DNA of 64,000 bases from Ignavibacteriales bacterium (GCA_026390775.1 JAPLFF010000003.1:372001-436000); one strand, 5' to 3'; shown: positions 40,956 through 49,649, numbered from the stretch's first letter. Notes: generated by a model from the sequence alone, not told the origin. Program-made: numbers and translations.

Positions 40956-41894
40956 ATGAACAAATTAAAAATTGTTGTAACCGGCGGTGCCGGATTTATT
41001 GGAAGCCATATTGTAGAACACTGGATTAGTAAAGATGCTGAAGTTCATATCTTCGATAATCTTCGTACAGGATATTTATCTAATGTTGAAATATTTCCTA
41101 AAGCAATTTTCCATAAGGGGAGTATTACGGATCGCGATCTTGTTTTTCAAGTATTAAAAGATACAGATTACGTTCATCATCTCGCCGGATTCGTTTCTGT
41201 CCCCGAATCAATTGAGAAGCCGGAAGAATGTTACGATATAAATGTAAACGGACTGATCAATGTATTAGATGCATCCAAAGAATTTAGGATTAAAAAAATA
41301 GTATTCAGTAGTTCTGCTGCTATATACGGAGAAAATCCGATTTCGCCAAAAACAGTTAATCTTAAACCCGATCCAAAATCTCCATACGGTGCAACTAAAC
41401 TTGAAGGTGAATCATTACTAAAACTTTATAATGAACAAGGAGGTGTCGGAGCTACATCGTTGAGATACTTTAATGTATTTGGACCAAGGCAGGATCCCAA
41501 AAGTCAATATGCAGCGGCAGTACCGATTTTTATTGAGAAAGCATTGAAGAACGAATCAATTATTATTTATGGAGATGGCGAACAAACACGCGATTTTATT
41601 TTTGTGAAAGATGTTGTATCGGCAAATATTTTAGCCGCTACTAATGAAAAAGTGAATGGAGTTTTCAATGTCGCATCGGGTAAGGCAATTACAATCAATG
41701 AAATTGCACGTGTTGTTATTACTGAATTACAAAGCAGTAGTAAAATAGTTTACGAAAAAGAAAGAGCAGGTGATATTAAACATAGTCTTGCTTCAATAAA
41801 AGAAACGGAAGAGCAACTCAATTTTCATCCAGAATATGATTTAATGGAAGGGTTGAAAGAAACAATAAAATATTTTACAAAGAAAAAAGTCTAG
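40956..41894 (+). CDS. NAD-dependent sugar epimerase (UDP-glucose 4-epimerase-like)
   Basis: Extended SDR of about 312 residues. IVVTGGAGFIGSHIVEHWI binds NAD. The catalytic Ser/Tyr/Lys triad lies in SSSAAIYGENP and SPYGATKLEGE. YFNVFGPRQDP and the DGEQTRDFIFVKDVV motif are typical of the GalE/WbpP-like group. The GTG at 40944 would overlap the previous stop; the ATG at 40956, preceded by GGAG, is preferred. Ended by a hairpin at 41921. Confidence 0.9.
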   Translation: MNKLKIVVTGGAGFIGSHIVEHWISKDAEVHIFDNLRTGYLSNVEIFPKAIFHKGSITDRDLVFQVLKDTDYVHHLAGFVSVPESIEKPEECYDINVNGLINVLDASKEFRIKKIVFSSSAAIYGENPISPKTVNLKPDPKSPYGATKLEGESLLKLYNEQGGVGATSLRYFNVFGPRQDPKSQYAAAVPIFIEKALKNESIIIYGDGEQTRDFIFVKDVVSANILAATNEKVNGVFNVASGKAITINEIARVVITELQSSSKIVYEKERAGDIKHSLASIKETEEQLNFHPEYDLMEGLKETIKYFTKKKV

Positions 41895-41912
41895 ATTTTA
41901 TAAGTTGTTTAA

Positions 41913-41945
41913 ATGAAAAAACCCTCTATAATAGAGGGTTTTTTG
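41913..41945 (+). terminator. Rho-independent terminator
   Basis: ACCCTCTA (41921-41928) pairs with TAGAGGGT (41932-41939), followed by six Ts and preceded by As, so it may also act on the minus-strand tRNA transcript. Confidence 0.9.
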
Positions 41946-42019
41946 TGGGCCCTGAAGGACTTGAACCTCCGACCCGCTGATTATGAGTCAGCTGCTCTAA
42001 CCAACTGAGCTAAGAGCCC
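41946..42019 (-). tRNA. tRNA with CAT anticodon (Ile2 or elongator Met)
   Basis: A 74-base cloverleaf on the minus strand: acceptor GGGCTCT/AGGGCCC, D arm AGCTCAGTTGGTTAGAGC, anticodon stem GCTGA/TCAGC with loop CTCATAA, and T arm GGAGG-TTCAAGT-CCTTC. CCA is not encoded. The TTCAAGTCC T loop and GACTCATAATC arm look more like the lysidine-modified tRNA-Ile2 than elongator Met, but the two cannot be separated with certainty by eye. Confidence 0.95.
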
Positions 42020-42178
42020 AAAAGCGGTGGTAAAAATAGTTATTCTTTAAAACGTTTGCAAATCATGAATGAAATTATGAAAAACGATTGCATTGTATCT
42101 TAAGTAATATAGTTTCGTTCATAGTTAATCATCTTACCTAAAGAAAGTTATTAATTGAGAGCCTAAAAGAGCAAAACA

Positions 42179-42210
42179 TTGCAACGAATTGAAAAAAAAG
42201 TTTATATTTG
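42179..42210 (+). promoter_or_regulatory. Bacteroidota-type promoter, apparently the original tRNA-Leu promoter
   Basis: TTG (42179-42181), about 21 bases, then TATATTTG (42203-42210), matching the TAnnTTTG -7 box. The tRNA-like GCCGGGG begins 12 bases later, the spacing expected for a tRNA promoter, but what follows is a split tRNA fragment and a GIY-YIG gene rather than the tRNA itself. Confidence 0.65.
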
Positions 42211-42222
42211 CACCGCGTTTTT

Positions 42223-42269
42223 GCCGGGGTGGCGAAACCTGCCTACCGGCAGGCAGGTTGGTAGGCGCA
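42223..42269 (+). pseudogene. Partial tRNA-Leu copy split by a palindromic repeat
   Basis: 42223-42237 and 42258-42269 together match the first 27 bases of the intact tRNA-Leu at 42521 in 25 of 27 positions. The 20 bases between them (42238-42257) are the palindrome found elsewhere in the window, inserted in the D-loop region. The anticodon and 3' half are absent, so no tRNA can be made. Confidence 0.9.
42238..42257. repeat. Short palindromic repeat
   Basis: CCTGCCTACCGGCAGGCAGG, an imperfect palindrome. Related copies lie at 3254-3268, 29244-29262 and 45858-45880. Here it interrupts the duplicated tRNA 5' segment; in frame it would encode CLPAGR. Confidence 0.85.
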
Positions 42270-42515
42270 TATAAAAATATATATACAGTTTATGCTATCG
42301 AAAGTGTAAAGAGAAATTATATCTATGTTGGGTTAACAAATAACCTTGAACGACGATTTCTGGAACATAATTTAGGTTATAATAAAACAACAAAACCCTA
42401 TAGACCTTTTAGAATTTTATATTTTGAAGAAGTTTCTGGAAGAATAGAAGCTCGTAAAAGAGAGAAGTATTTAAAATCTGGAATTGGGAAACAGTTCTTA
42501 AAATCAGTGAAGTAA
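42258..42515 (+). CDS. GIY-YIG endonuclease domain protein
   Basis: A single-domain GIY-YIG nuclease. The family halves are YTVYAI and NYIYVGLT, then the catalytic-region LERRFLEHN with its arginine and EARKREKYLKSGIGK with the glutamate and the C-terminal lysines. The open frame goes back to a TTG at 42189, but that part is translated tRNA fragment and palindrome. Within the domain the family-typical start Met aligns with an ATA codon at 42273, so the true start is uncertain; the TTG at 42258 is one option. It lies between a partial and the intact tRNA-Leu. Likely a selfish or homing endonuclease; target unproven. Confidence 0.8.
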   Translation: MVGAYKNIYTVYAIESVKRNYIYVGLTNNLERRFLEHNLGYNKTTKPYRPFRILYFEEVSGRIEARKREKYLKSGIGKQFLKSVK

Positions 42516-42520
42516 TATCT

Positions 42521-42606
42521 GCCGGGGTGGCGGAATTGGTAGACGCACAGGACTTAAAATCCTGTGGGTGGTTTCACCCGTGCCGGTTCGAGTCCGGCCC
42601 TCGGTA
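42521..42606 (+). tRNA. tRNA-Leu (TAA)
   Basis: An 86-base class II tRNA: acceptor GCCGGGG/CCTCGGT, anticodon stem CAGGA/TCCTG with loop CTTAAAA (anticodon TAA), long variable arm GGGTGGTTTCACCC, and T loop TTCGAGT. CCA is not encoded. Its first 27 bases are duplicated at 42223 on the other side of the GIY-YIG gene. Confidence 0.97.
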
Positions 42607-42653
42607 CTTTAATTTGTGATATGGGTTTTATAACAATGACGAAGTAATTCTGC

Positions 42654-42727
42654 GGGTTCTTAGCTCAGTTGGTTAGAGCGTCTGCTTGACGTGCAGAAGG
42701 TCATAGGTTCGAATCCTATAGAACCCA
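42654..42727 (+). tRNA. tRNA-Val (GAC)
   Basis: A 74-base cloverleaf: acceptor GGGTTCT/AGAACCC, D arm AGCTCAGTTGGTTAGAGC, anticodon stem TCTGC/GCAGA with loop TTGACGT (anticodon GAC), T arm with TTCGAAT. CCA is not encoded. It follows tRNA-Leu by 47 bases, probably on the same transcript. Confidence 0.96.
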
Positions 42728-42735
42728 CAATCTAT

Positions 42736-42758
42736 CGGAGGATTCTCCGTTTTTTTTT
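42736..42758 (+). terminator. Rho-independent terminator after tRNA-Val
   Basis: CGGAG (42736-42740), loop GATT, CTCCG (42745-42749), then nine Ts. Only ten bases precede the thrS start. Confidence 0.85.
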
Positions 42759-42767
42759 AATATAGGA

Positions 42768-44702
42768 ATGATGGAAAAAATAAAAATTACATTTCCTGAT
42801 GGATCAGTTAAAGAATTTGATAAAGGCATAACTGCTTTTGAAGTTGCAAAATCAATTTCTAATCGTTTAGCTGATGAATCTCTCGTAACTAAGATCAATG
42901 GTGAGATACGAGATCTTTTGACACCAATCAATAAAGATGTTTCTTTGCAAATTTTCACTTTCGAAAATCCGGAAGGAAAGCATACTTATTGGCATTCAAC
43001 TTCTCATTTAATGGCTCATGCAGTTCAATCAATTTATCCTGAAGCAAAGTTTGGAGTTGGTCCGGCAATAGACGCAGGATTCTATTATGATATTGATATT
43101 AACTCAAACTTAACAGAAGAAGATTTGGTTAAGATTGAGAAGAAGATGATGGAAATTGCATCACAAAAAAATCCATTTAAGAGAACAGAACTTAGTAAAA
43201 ATGATGCTGTAAACTTTTTCAAAAAGAAGGGCGATAATTACAAATTAGAAATCTTAAGTGAACTTGATGATAAAGCAGAAGTAATCAGCATTTATGATGA
43301 AGGTGATTTTACCGATCTATGTTTAGGTCCGCATGTCCCTGATGCAGGTAAAATTAAATTTGTAAAGTTGTTAACTGTTTCCGGTTCATATTGGCGCGGT
43401 GATGAAAAGAATAAGCAAATGCAAAGAATCTACGGCATTTCATTTCCTAAAAAGAAAATGCTTGATGATTATTTAATTTTCTTAGAAGAAGCTAAAAAAA
43501 GAGATCATCGTAAACTTGGAAAACAACTTGATCTTTTCAGTGTACATGAAGAAGCAGGTGCAGGTCTAATCTATTGGCATCCGAAAGGTTCTAGAGTTAG
43601 AAATACTGTTGAGACATTTTGGAGATCAGAACATTTTAAAAATGGTTATGATCTTCTTTATTCTCCACACATGGGTAAAAGCTGGTTGTGGGAAACAAGC
43701 GGACACTTAGTTACATATAAAGAAAATATGTATGCACCAATGAGTGTGGATGATCATGATTATTATATTAAACCTATGAACTGTCCGTTCCATATAATGA
43801 TCTATAAAACAAAACTTCGTTCATACAGAGATTTACCTTTACGTTGGGCAGAATTAGGAACAGTCTATCGTTATGAAAAGAGCGGAGTGCTGCACGGATT
43901 ACTTCGTGTACGTGGATTTACTCAAGATGATGCACATATTTTTTGTTCGCAAGAACAAATCGAAGATGAGATTATAGAAGTAGTAAGATTTTCGATTTCT
44001 ATTCTTAAATCATTTGGTTTTAGCGACTTGAAATTTTACGTTGCTACTAAACCGGAAAAAGCAGTTGGAGAAGATAAAGACTGGGAAAAAGCAACCAACT
44101 CACTTAAACATGCAATGGAAAGAGAGCATCTTCCGTACGAAATGGATGAAGGCGGCGGCGCATTCTACGGACCAAAGATTGATATTAAAATTAAAGATGC
44201 ATTAAACCGTGAATGGCAGTTAAGTACAATTCAGTTTGATTTCAATTTGCCACAACGATTTGATATGAAATACATTGGTGAGGATGGAAAAGAACATCAG
44301 CCATATATGGTTCACAGGGCATTGCTCGGTTCTATAGAACGTTTTATGGGTATCTTGATTGAACATTACGGTGGTGCATTCCCTACATGGTTAGCGCCGG
44401 TTCAAGTTGCTGTTCTGGCAGTCTCTCAGAATTTTATGGAATATGCCGGACAAGTAAGAGATATTCTTGCTAAGAATGATATTATTGCCGAACTTGATGA
44501 GCGAAATGAAAAGATTGGTTATAAAATACGCGAATGGGAGATGCAGAAAGTTCCTTACATGTTAATCTTAGGTGAAAAGGAAAAAGAATCCGGAACAGTT
44601 TCTGTAAGACAACATAAACTTGGAGACAAAGGAAGTTTATCTATAGATGAATTTGTTTCTAAAATAAAAAATGAAATAGATAACAAAGTAAATCACAATT
44701 AA
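42768..44702 (+). CDS. thrS: Threonine-tRNA ligase
   Basis: A 644-residue class II synthetase. TGS domain at residues 1-60, editing domain with HSTSHLMAHA (about 75-85) and a second motif CLGPHVP near 185, catalytic core with zinc ligands in MNCPFHIMIY and RVRGFTQDDAHIF, and a C-terminal anticodon-binding domain from about residue 545. It charges tRNA-Thr and proofreads Ser. infC follows after 12 bases. Confidence 0.98.
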   Translation: MMEKIKITFPDGSVKEFDKGITAFEVAKSISNRLADESLVTKINGEIRDLLTPINKDVSLQIFTFENPEGKHTYWHSTSHLMAHAVQSIYPEAKFGVGPAIDAGFYYDIDINSNLTEEDLVKIEKKMMEIASQKNPFKRTELSKNDAVNFFKKKGDNYKLEILSELDDKAEVISIYDEGDFTDLCLGPHVPDAGKIKFVKLLTVSGSYWRGDEKNKQMQRIYGISFPKKKMLDDYLIFLEEAKKRDHRKLGKQLDLFSVHEEAGAGLIYWHPKGSRVRNTVETFWRSEHFKNGYDLLYSPHMGKSWLWETSGHLVTYKENMYAPMSVDDHDYYIKPMNCPFHIMIYKTKLRSYRDLPLRWAELGTVYRYEKSGVLHGLLRVRGFTQDDAHIFCSQEQIEDEIIEVVRFSISILKSFGFSDLKFYVATKPEKAVGEDKDWEKATNSLKHAMEREHLPYEMDEGGGAFYGPKIDIKIKDALNREWQLSTIQFDFNLPQRFDMKYIGEDGKEHQPYMVHRALLGSIERFMGILIEHYGGAFPTWLAPVQVAVLAVSQNFMEYAGQVRDILAKNDIIAELDERNEKIGYKIREWEMQKVPYMLILGEKEKESGTVSVRQHKLGDKGSLSIDEFVSKIKNEIDNKVNHN

Positions 44703-44714
44703 GAGAGGTCTTTT

Positions 44715-45242
44715 ATCACTCAAATTAAATACCGAGTCAATCAGGAGATTAGAATTCCTGAAGTTAGACTCATTGGACCAAACGGCGAAGTGTTAGGTGT
44801 TGTATCATCAAAAGAGGCAATTAAAAGAGCAGAAGAAGTTCAGATGGATTTGGTTGAGATCGCACCGCAAGCAACTCCTCCGGTTTGTAAGATCATTGAT
44901 TTCGGAAAATTTGTTTATGAACTGCAGAAAAAAGAGAAGCTACAAAAAAAGAAACAAGTTGTTAGTGTTCTAAAAGAAATTCGTTTACATCCAAATACAG
45001 ATACTCATGATTTTGATTTCAAAGCAAGGCATGCTGTTAATTTTATAGAGAATGGTGATAAGGTTAAAGTTTCAGTAATATTTAAAGGAAGAGAATTAGC
45101 TTATACGGAAATCGGCGAAACATTGCTTAGAAAATTTCTTGAAAGACTTTCTGACGTTGCTAAAGTTGAACAAGAACCAAAATTTGAAGGACGAGCAATG
45201 CACGCAATATTAGCGCCTCAAAAAGGTAAAAAGAAAAAATAG
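44715..45242 (+). CDS. infC: Translation initiation factor IF-3 (ATC start)
   Basis: Prevents early 50S joining and proofreads initiator tRNA. The protein begins at ATC (44715): ITQIKYRVNQEIRIPEVRLI, 175 residues, the normal length. The first in-frame ATG lies in the middle of the N-domain (44790), well inside the conserved core, and thrS stops at 44702, leaving ATC as the sensible start behind an AGAGAGG ribosome site. A rare start codon is the known basis of IF-3 autoregulation in other bacteria. The N-domain, the KEIRLHPNTDTHDFDFKARHA linker section and the C-domain are all intact. Confidence 0.95.
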   Translation: MTQIKYRVNQEIRIPEVRLIGPNGEVLGVVSSKEAIKRAEEVQMDLVEIAPQATPPVCKIIDFGKFVYELQKKEKLQKKKQVVSVLKEIRLHPNTDTHDFDFKARHAVNFIENGDKVKVSVIFKGRELAYTEIGETLLRKFLERLSDVAKVEQEPKFEGRAMHAILAPQKGKKKK

Positions 45243-45254
45243 ATAGGTGGAATA

Positions 45255-45446
45255 ATGCCAAAGATGAAAAGTAATCGTGGAGCGGCAAAAACTTTTAGAA
45301 AAACCGCATCCGGAAAAATTAAAAGAAGCAAAGCATACAAATCGCATATTTTAACAACAAAATCTACCAAAAGAAAAAGAGGGTTGAGAAAATCAACACT
45401 TGTTTCTAAGGCAGAGACCAGAAGAATTACAATTTTGTTACAATAA
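45255..45446 (+). CDS. rpmI: 50S ribosomal protein L35
   Basis: 63 residues, highly basic. [20 protein letters not shown] is the L35 signature. GGTGG ribosome site. Middle gene of infC-rpmI-rplT. Confidence 0.97.
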   Translation: MPKMKSNRGAAKTFRKTASGKIKRSKAYKSHILTTKSTKRKRGLRKSTLVSKAETRRITILLQ

Positions 45447-45459
45447 GGAGTAGTAAGTC

Positions 45460-45807
45460 ATGCCAAGAGCACAAAATAAGGTTGCATCCCATAGACGCCG
45501 TAAAAAAATTATGGCAATGGCAAAAGGATATTGGGGCGCCCGCAGTAAAGTATTAACCGTTGCAAAACATCATATTGATAAAGGTTTGCAGCACGCATAT
45601 CGTGACCGTAAACTTAAAAAGAGAGAATTTCGATCATTATGGATTATCAGAATAAATGCAGCAGCAAGAATGCATGGAACAACTTATTCGCGTTTGATTC
45701 ACATGCTTGATGAAAAAGGAATTGTGATCAACAGAAAAGTACTTGCAAGCATTGCAGTTGAAAATCCGCAAGCTTTCTCTGATATAATTAAATTTGCAAC
45801 GAACTAA
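45460..45807 (+). CDS. rplT: 50S ribosomal protein L20
   Basis: 115 residues. [20 protein letters not shown] begins the basic extension, and [20 protein letters not shown] is canonical. L20 is needed for 50S assembly and in other bacteria represses its own operon. Followed by a strong terminator. Confidence 0.98.
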   Translation: MPRAQNKVASHRRRKKIMAMAKGYWGARSKVLTVAKHHIDKGLQHAYRDRKLKKREFRSLWIIRINAAARMHGTTYSRLIHMLDEKGIVINRKVLASIAVENPQAFSDIIKFATN

Positions 45808-45810
45808 TTT

Positions 45811-45857
45811 TTTCCCTCTCGAACTTTTAGCTTAAGTTTCGGGAGGGAATTTTTTTA
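45811..45857 (+). terminator. Rho-independent terminator after rplT
   Basis: TTCCCTC (45812-45818) pairs with GAGGGAA (45843-45849), with further pairing of the inner CGAACTT/AAGTTTCG arms, then seven Ts. Confidence 0.85.
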
Positions 45858-45880
45858 AACTTGCCTGCCGCAGGCAAGTT
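45858..45880. repeat. Short palindromic repeat, perfect copy
   Basis: AACTTGCCTG (45858-45867), loop CCG, CAGGCAAGTT (45871-45880). Same family as 42238. It lies between the rplT terminator and pheS and could act as a leader hairpin. Confidence 0.8.
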
Positions 45881-45895
45881 CTCGGGATTGTTGCT

Positions 45896-46885
45896 ATGAT
45901 AGATAAAATTAATGGAACCCGAAAAAGTTTTGATGAAGATTTATCAAAAGTTGAAAACCTAACTTCACTTGAAGACCTTCGAATAAAATTCCTAAGCCGT
46001 AAAGGATTAGTCTCACAACTTTTCGAATCGCTAAAAGATGTTTCAAAAGAAGAAAAACCTAAAGTTGGGCAAGCTCTTAATCAACTTAAGATTCATACTC
46101 AATCAAAATTCGACGAGTTAAAAGAGAAATTAGAAAAAGGTCAGAAAAGTTCGGATGAATTTGTTGATCTTACTTTACCCGGAAGAAAACGGGTAATAGG
46201 AAGTAAACATATTATTACTCAAACGCTTGACGAAATAAAAAATATTTTTAAAGGGCTCGGCTTTTCAGTTTATGAGGGACCGGAACTTGAATCGGACTAT
46301 TATAATTTTGAAGCATTGAATTTTGCACCAGATCATCCCGCAAGAGATATGCAGGATACTTTTTTTGTTACTGATAAATTCTTACTCAGAACTCACACAT
46401 CGCCCGTTCAAATACGACTGATGAAAGAAAAGAAACCGCCGCTAAGAGCAATAATGCCGGGAAAAGTTTTTCGGAATGAAGCCATCAGCGCAAAGAGTTA
46501 TTGTTTGTTTCATCAAGTTGAAGGACTTTATGTTGATACAGATGTTACCTTTGCAGAATTGAAAGGAACTCTTGTTGCATTTGTAAAACAGTTTTTTGGT
46601 CAAGATATAAAATACAGATTCCGTGCAAGTTTCTTTCCATTTACAGAACCAAGTGCTGAAATGGATATTTGGTGGGAACCAAAAGGCAAACAGGGTAGAT
46701 GGATGGAAATTCTTGGCTGTGGAATGGTTGATCCAAATGTTTTAGTGAACGTGGGAATTGACCCCGAAATATATACAGGATATGCTTTTGGAATGGGTAT
46801 TGAAAGAACAGCAATGCGCAAATATGGTATTGATGATATCAGAATTTTATTTGATAACGATAAACGATTCTTGACGCAATTCTAA
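45896..46885 (+). CDS. pheS: Phenylalanine-tRNA ligase alpha subunit
   Basis: A 329-residue catalytic subunit. N-terminal coiled coil (about 1-90), class II motif 2 FRNEAISAKSYCLFHQVEGL, EILGCGMVDPNVL, and motif 3 AFGMGIERTAMRKYGIDDIR are all present. The beta subunit gene follows after 13 bases. Confidence 0.97.
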   Translation: MIDKINGTRKSFDEDLSKVENLTSLEDLRIKFLSRKGLVSQLFESLKDVSKEEKPKVGQALNQLKIHTQSKFDELKEKLEKGQKSSDEFVDLTLPGRKRVIGSKHIITQTLDEIKNIFKGLGFSVYEGPELESDYYNFEALNFAPDHPARDMQDTFFVTDKFLLRTHTSPVQIRLMKEKKPPLRAIMPGKVFRNEAISAKSYCLFHQVEGLYVDTDVTFAELKGTLVAFVKQFFGQDIKYRFRASFFPFTEPSAEMDIWWEPKGKQGRWMEILGCGMVDPNVLVNVGIDPEIYTGYAFGMGIERTAMRKYGIDDIRILFDNDKRFLTQF

Positions 46886-46898
46886 GCGAGGATACAAA

Positions 46899-49304
46899 GT
46901 GAAAATTTCTATTAACTGGTTGAATGATTACGTTGACTTAAAAAATATTTCCGTTAGCGAAATTGTAGATAAACTTACCTATGCTGGATTGGAAGTTGAA
47001 GAAGTTAATGATCAAGCGAAAAAATTTGAAAATATTATCATCGGTTATGTTCAAGAAGTAAAGAAACATCCTAATGCTGATAAATTATCTCTTTGCAAAG
47101 TAAATGACGGTAAAGATGATTATAGCGTTGTTTGCGGCGCCCCAAATGTTGCTGCCGGGCAAAAAGTAGCATTTGCTAAAGTAGGTGCTGTAATTCCTAA
47201 TGGCGGAATGAAACTTGAAAAAGTTAAAATTCGCGGTGAATTATCTTTTGGTATGATCTGTTCGGAACGGGAATTAGGTCTTGGCGATAATCACGAAGGT
47301 ATTATGGTTTTAGATCCTTTATTAAAAGAAGGATTATCTTTTGCTGATGCAATGGAAATGAAGGATACGATTTTAGAAATTGCAATTACTCCAAATCGGG
47401 CTGATGCGTTAAGTCATATAGGAATTGCACGTGAGTTATCCGCATTGTTCAATCTGCATTTAAAATATCCCGATGTTAATTTGAAAGAGTCCGGGAAAAA
47501 ATCAGAAGAATTGGCGTCAGTCGAAATCAAAAATCCAGGTAATTGTCCCCGCTACATTGGTAAAGTAGTTAGCAAAGTTGAAATAAAAGAATCACCTGAT
47601 TGGCTACAGAAACGATTGAAAAGCATTGGCTTACGACCTATAAACAATGTTGTTGACGTAACGAATTTTGTTTTACATGAAGTAGGACAGCCGCTTCACG
47701 CATTTGATCTTGATAATTTAGGCGGAAAGAAAATAATTGTTCGAGATGCCGGTAAGGATACAAAATTTACTACTCTTGATTCTAAAGAAAGAAAATTGCA
47801 ACCGGATGATCTAATGATTTGTGATGCAAATAAACCTGTAGCAATTGCCGGTGTTATGGGCGGAGAAAACTCCGAAGTAATATTATCAACTAAAAACTTG
47901 CTTATCGAGAGCGCATATTTCAATCCATCATCCATACGAAAGACTTCAAAGAATCTTGGATTATCAACTGATGCTTCCTACAGATTTGAAAGGGGAACTG
48001 ATCCTGGGATTACTAAATGGGCTGCAAGACGCGCTGCTCAGTTAATCCAACAAATATCAGGCGGAGAAATCGCAATAGGTGAAATTGATGCCTATCCACA
48101 TAAAATTACTCAACGAAAATGCGAACTACGCTTCAATCGTTTAAATAAAATTTTAGGTTATCAAATCGGAGCAACAAATGTTGAAAAAATTCTTATCAAA
48201 CTTGGTTTTATCATTGGGAAAAAATCAGCTGATGAATTAACAGTCACAGTCCCTTCTTATCGGCACGATATCGAACGTGAAATAGATTTGATCGAAGAAG
48301 TAGCAAGAATATATGGTTATAATAAAATTCCTGAGGTAAGTAAGATCTCAGTTACATTGGAAGAGAAAGTAGATCATTCTGCATTTAATGATAGAGTAAG
48401 AGAATTATTAACCTCGCTTGGCTTTTATGAGATTATTACCAATTCACTGTTAAGTGAATATATTGCAAAACGTTTTGGCAATGTTATTAATCTTTTAAAT
48501 CCACAAAGTAGTGAACTGTCGCACTTAAGGACTTCTTTAATTCCTGGGTTATTAACATCTATATCTAATAACATTAAAGTAAATGAAAAAGATCTTCAGT
48601 TATTTGAACTTGGAAAAATTTTTGAGAAAGTATCAGCTTCAAACATTAGTGATTTCAAGGACTTTAATGAATCGGAGCATTTGCTTCTCGCATTGACAGG
48701 AGACCGAATTAGAAATGAATGGTTTGAAAAAGATTCTCCTGTTGATGTTTACGATCTTACCGGATTTGTAGAATCATTCTTTACTAAAATTTTACCTGAG
48801 GTTACAGTTAATGTAAAATCTATGAATGATTCGGGATCGAGATTTGATCATTCGTTTGGTTTGATCTGTGAAAATCAAAATATCGGTTTCGGAGGAAGTC
48901 TTAAAAAAGAATTATGTTCATTATTCGATGTTGATCAAGATGTTTACATGATTCAAGTTGATCTATCTGTTTTGAAGGGTATTAGTATTACAAAAAAAAT
49001 ATTTAATGAATTACTGAAATTCCCTAAAGTTTATAGAGATGTGGCTTTTGTTTTAGATGTTAACATTACTTCTGACCAAGTTATGAGTATTATAAAAGAA
49101 GTCAGTTCTAACTTGTTGCATAATATAAAGTTATTTGATATCTTTCAAAGTGAAAGCTTAGGTAAAGACAAAAAGAGTCTTGCTTTTCAATTAGAGTTTT
49201 TTAATTCGAGCGGAACTCTTACTGAAGAAGAAGTTGAAAAAGATTTTAGAAATGCAATTAAAGCAGTAGAAAAAATATTTAACGCACAACTCAGAGGTAG
49301 TTGA
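46899..49304 (+). CDS. pheT: Phenylalanine-tRNA ligase beta subunit
   Basis: 801 residues with a GTG start. It has an EMAP-type tRNA-binding domain (about 39-148, KKHPNADKLSLCKVN), B3/B4 editing domain, B5 (from about 405), a catalytic-like core and the C-terminal FDX-ACB anticodon-binding domain (from about 710). It forms the alpha2-beta2 enzyme with PheS. Confidence 0.97.
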   Translation: MKISINWLNDYVDLKNISVSEIVDKLTYAGLEVEEVNDQAKKFENIIIGYVQEVKKHPNADKLSLCKVNDGKDDYSVVCGAPNVAAGQKVAFAKVGAVIPNGGMKLEKVKIRGELSFGMICSERELGLGDNHEGIMVLDPLLKEGLSFADAMEMKDTILEIAITPNRADALSHIGIARELSALFNLHLKYPDVNLKESGKKSEELASVEIKNPGNCPRYIGKVVSKVEIKESPDWLQKRLKSIGLRPINNVVDVTNFVLHEVGQPLHAFDLDNLGGKKIIVRDAGKDTKFTTLDSKERKLQPDDLMICDANKPVAIAGVMGGENSEVILSTKNLLIESAYFNPSSIRKTSKNLGLSTDASYRFERGTDPGITKWAARRAAQLIQQISGGEIAIGEIDAYPHKITQRKCELRFNRLNKILGYQIGATNVEKILIKLGFIIGKKSADELTVTVPSYRHDIEREIDLIEEVARIYGYNKIPEVSKISVTLEEKVDHSAFNDRVRELLTSLGFYEIITNSLLSEYIAKRFGNVINLLNPQSSELSHLRTSLIPGLLTSISNNIKVNEKDLQLFELGKIFEKVSASNISDFKDFNESEHLLLALTGDRIRNEWFEKDSPVDVYDLTGFVESFFTKILPEVTVNVKSMNDSGSRFDHSFGLICENQNIGFGGSLKKELCSLFDVDQDVYMIQVDLSVLKGISITKKIFNELLKFPKVYRDVAFVLDVNITSDQVMSIIKEVSSNLLHNIKLFDIFQSESLGKDKKSLAFQLEFFNSSGTLTEEEVEKDFRNAIKAVEKIFNAQLRGS

Positions 49305-49619
49305 TTGGCAGAAACAACGAAATATGATTTGTTTATTGATGAGTTGAATACTCTCGAAAAGCAGATATATTATTTCATTCAAAAAGGAATAGAAACACTC
49401 GAATCCAATCAAGCGTTAAATAATAGAATTACTTTACTCGAAAGAGAAAACGATGCACTTAAAAAGAAAATTTCAGAAATCGAATCAAAAGTTAGTAAGT
49501 CATTTGTTAATAGTGAAAACCTTTTTGGTAATGAATCATTTAACTTAGAGGAGAAAGAAGCACTTAAGAACAAAATAAGTGAACTGATAGCTAGAATTGA
49601 CTATCATTTACGTTCTTAA
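49305..49619 (+). CDS. Coiled-coil protein upstream of zapA
   Basis: 104 residues starting at TTG directly after the pheT stop, with AGAGGTAG nine bases before it. Residues about 30-70 form a coiled coil (RITLLERENDALKKKISEIE). No catalytic features. Small coiled-coil proteins next to zapA in related genomes suggest a divisome role like ZapB, but this is inferred from position only. Confidence 0.75.
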   Translation: MAETTKYDLFIDELNTLEKQIYYFIQKGIETLESNQALNNRITLLERENDALKKKISEIESKVSKSFVNSENLFGNESFNLEEKEALKNKISELIARIDYHLRS

Positions 49620-49649
49620 ATTAGTTTTTGAAGATGGAATAGACATAAC

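Noticed and set aside
42189-42257. N-terminal extension of the GIY-YIG protein (FCRGGETCLPAGR)
   Set aside because: This is translated tRNA fragment plus palindrome, not a protein domain; the real start is later.
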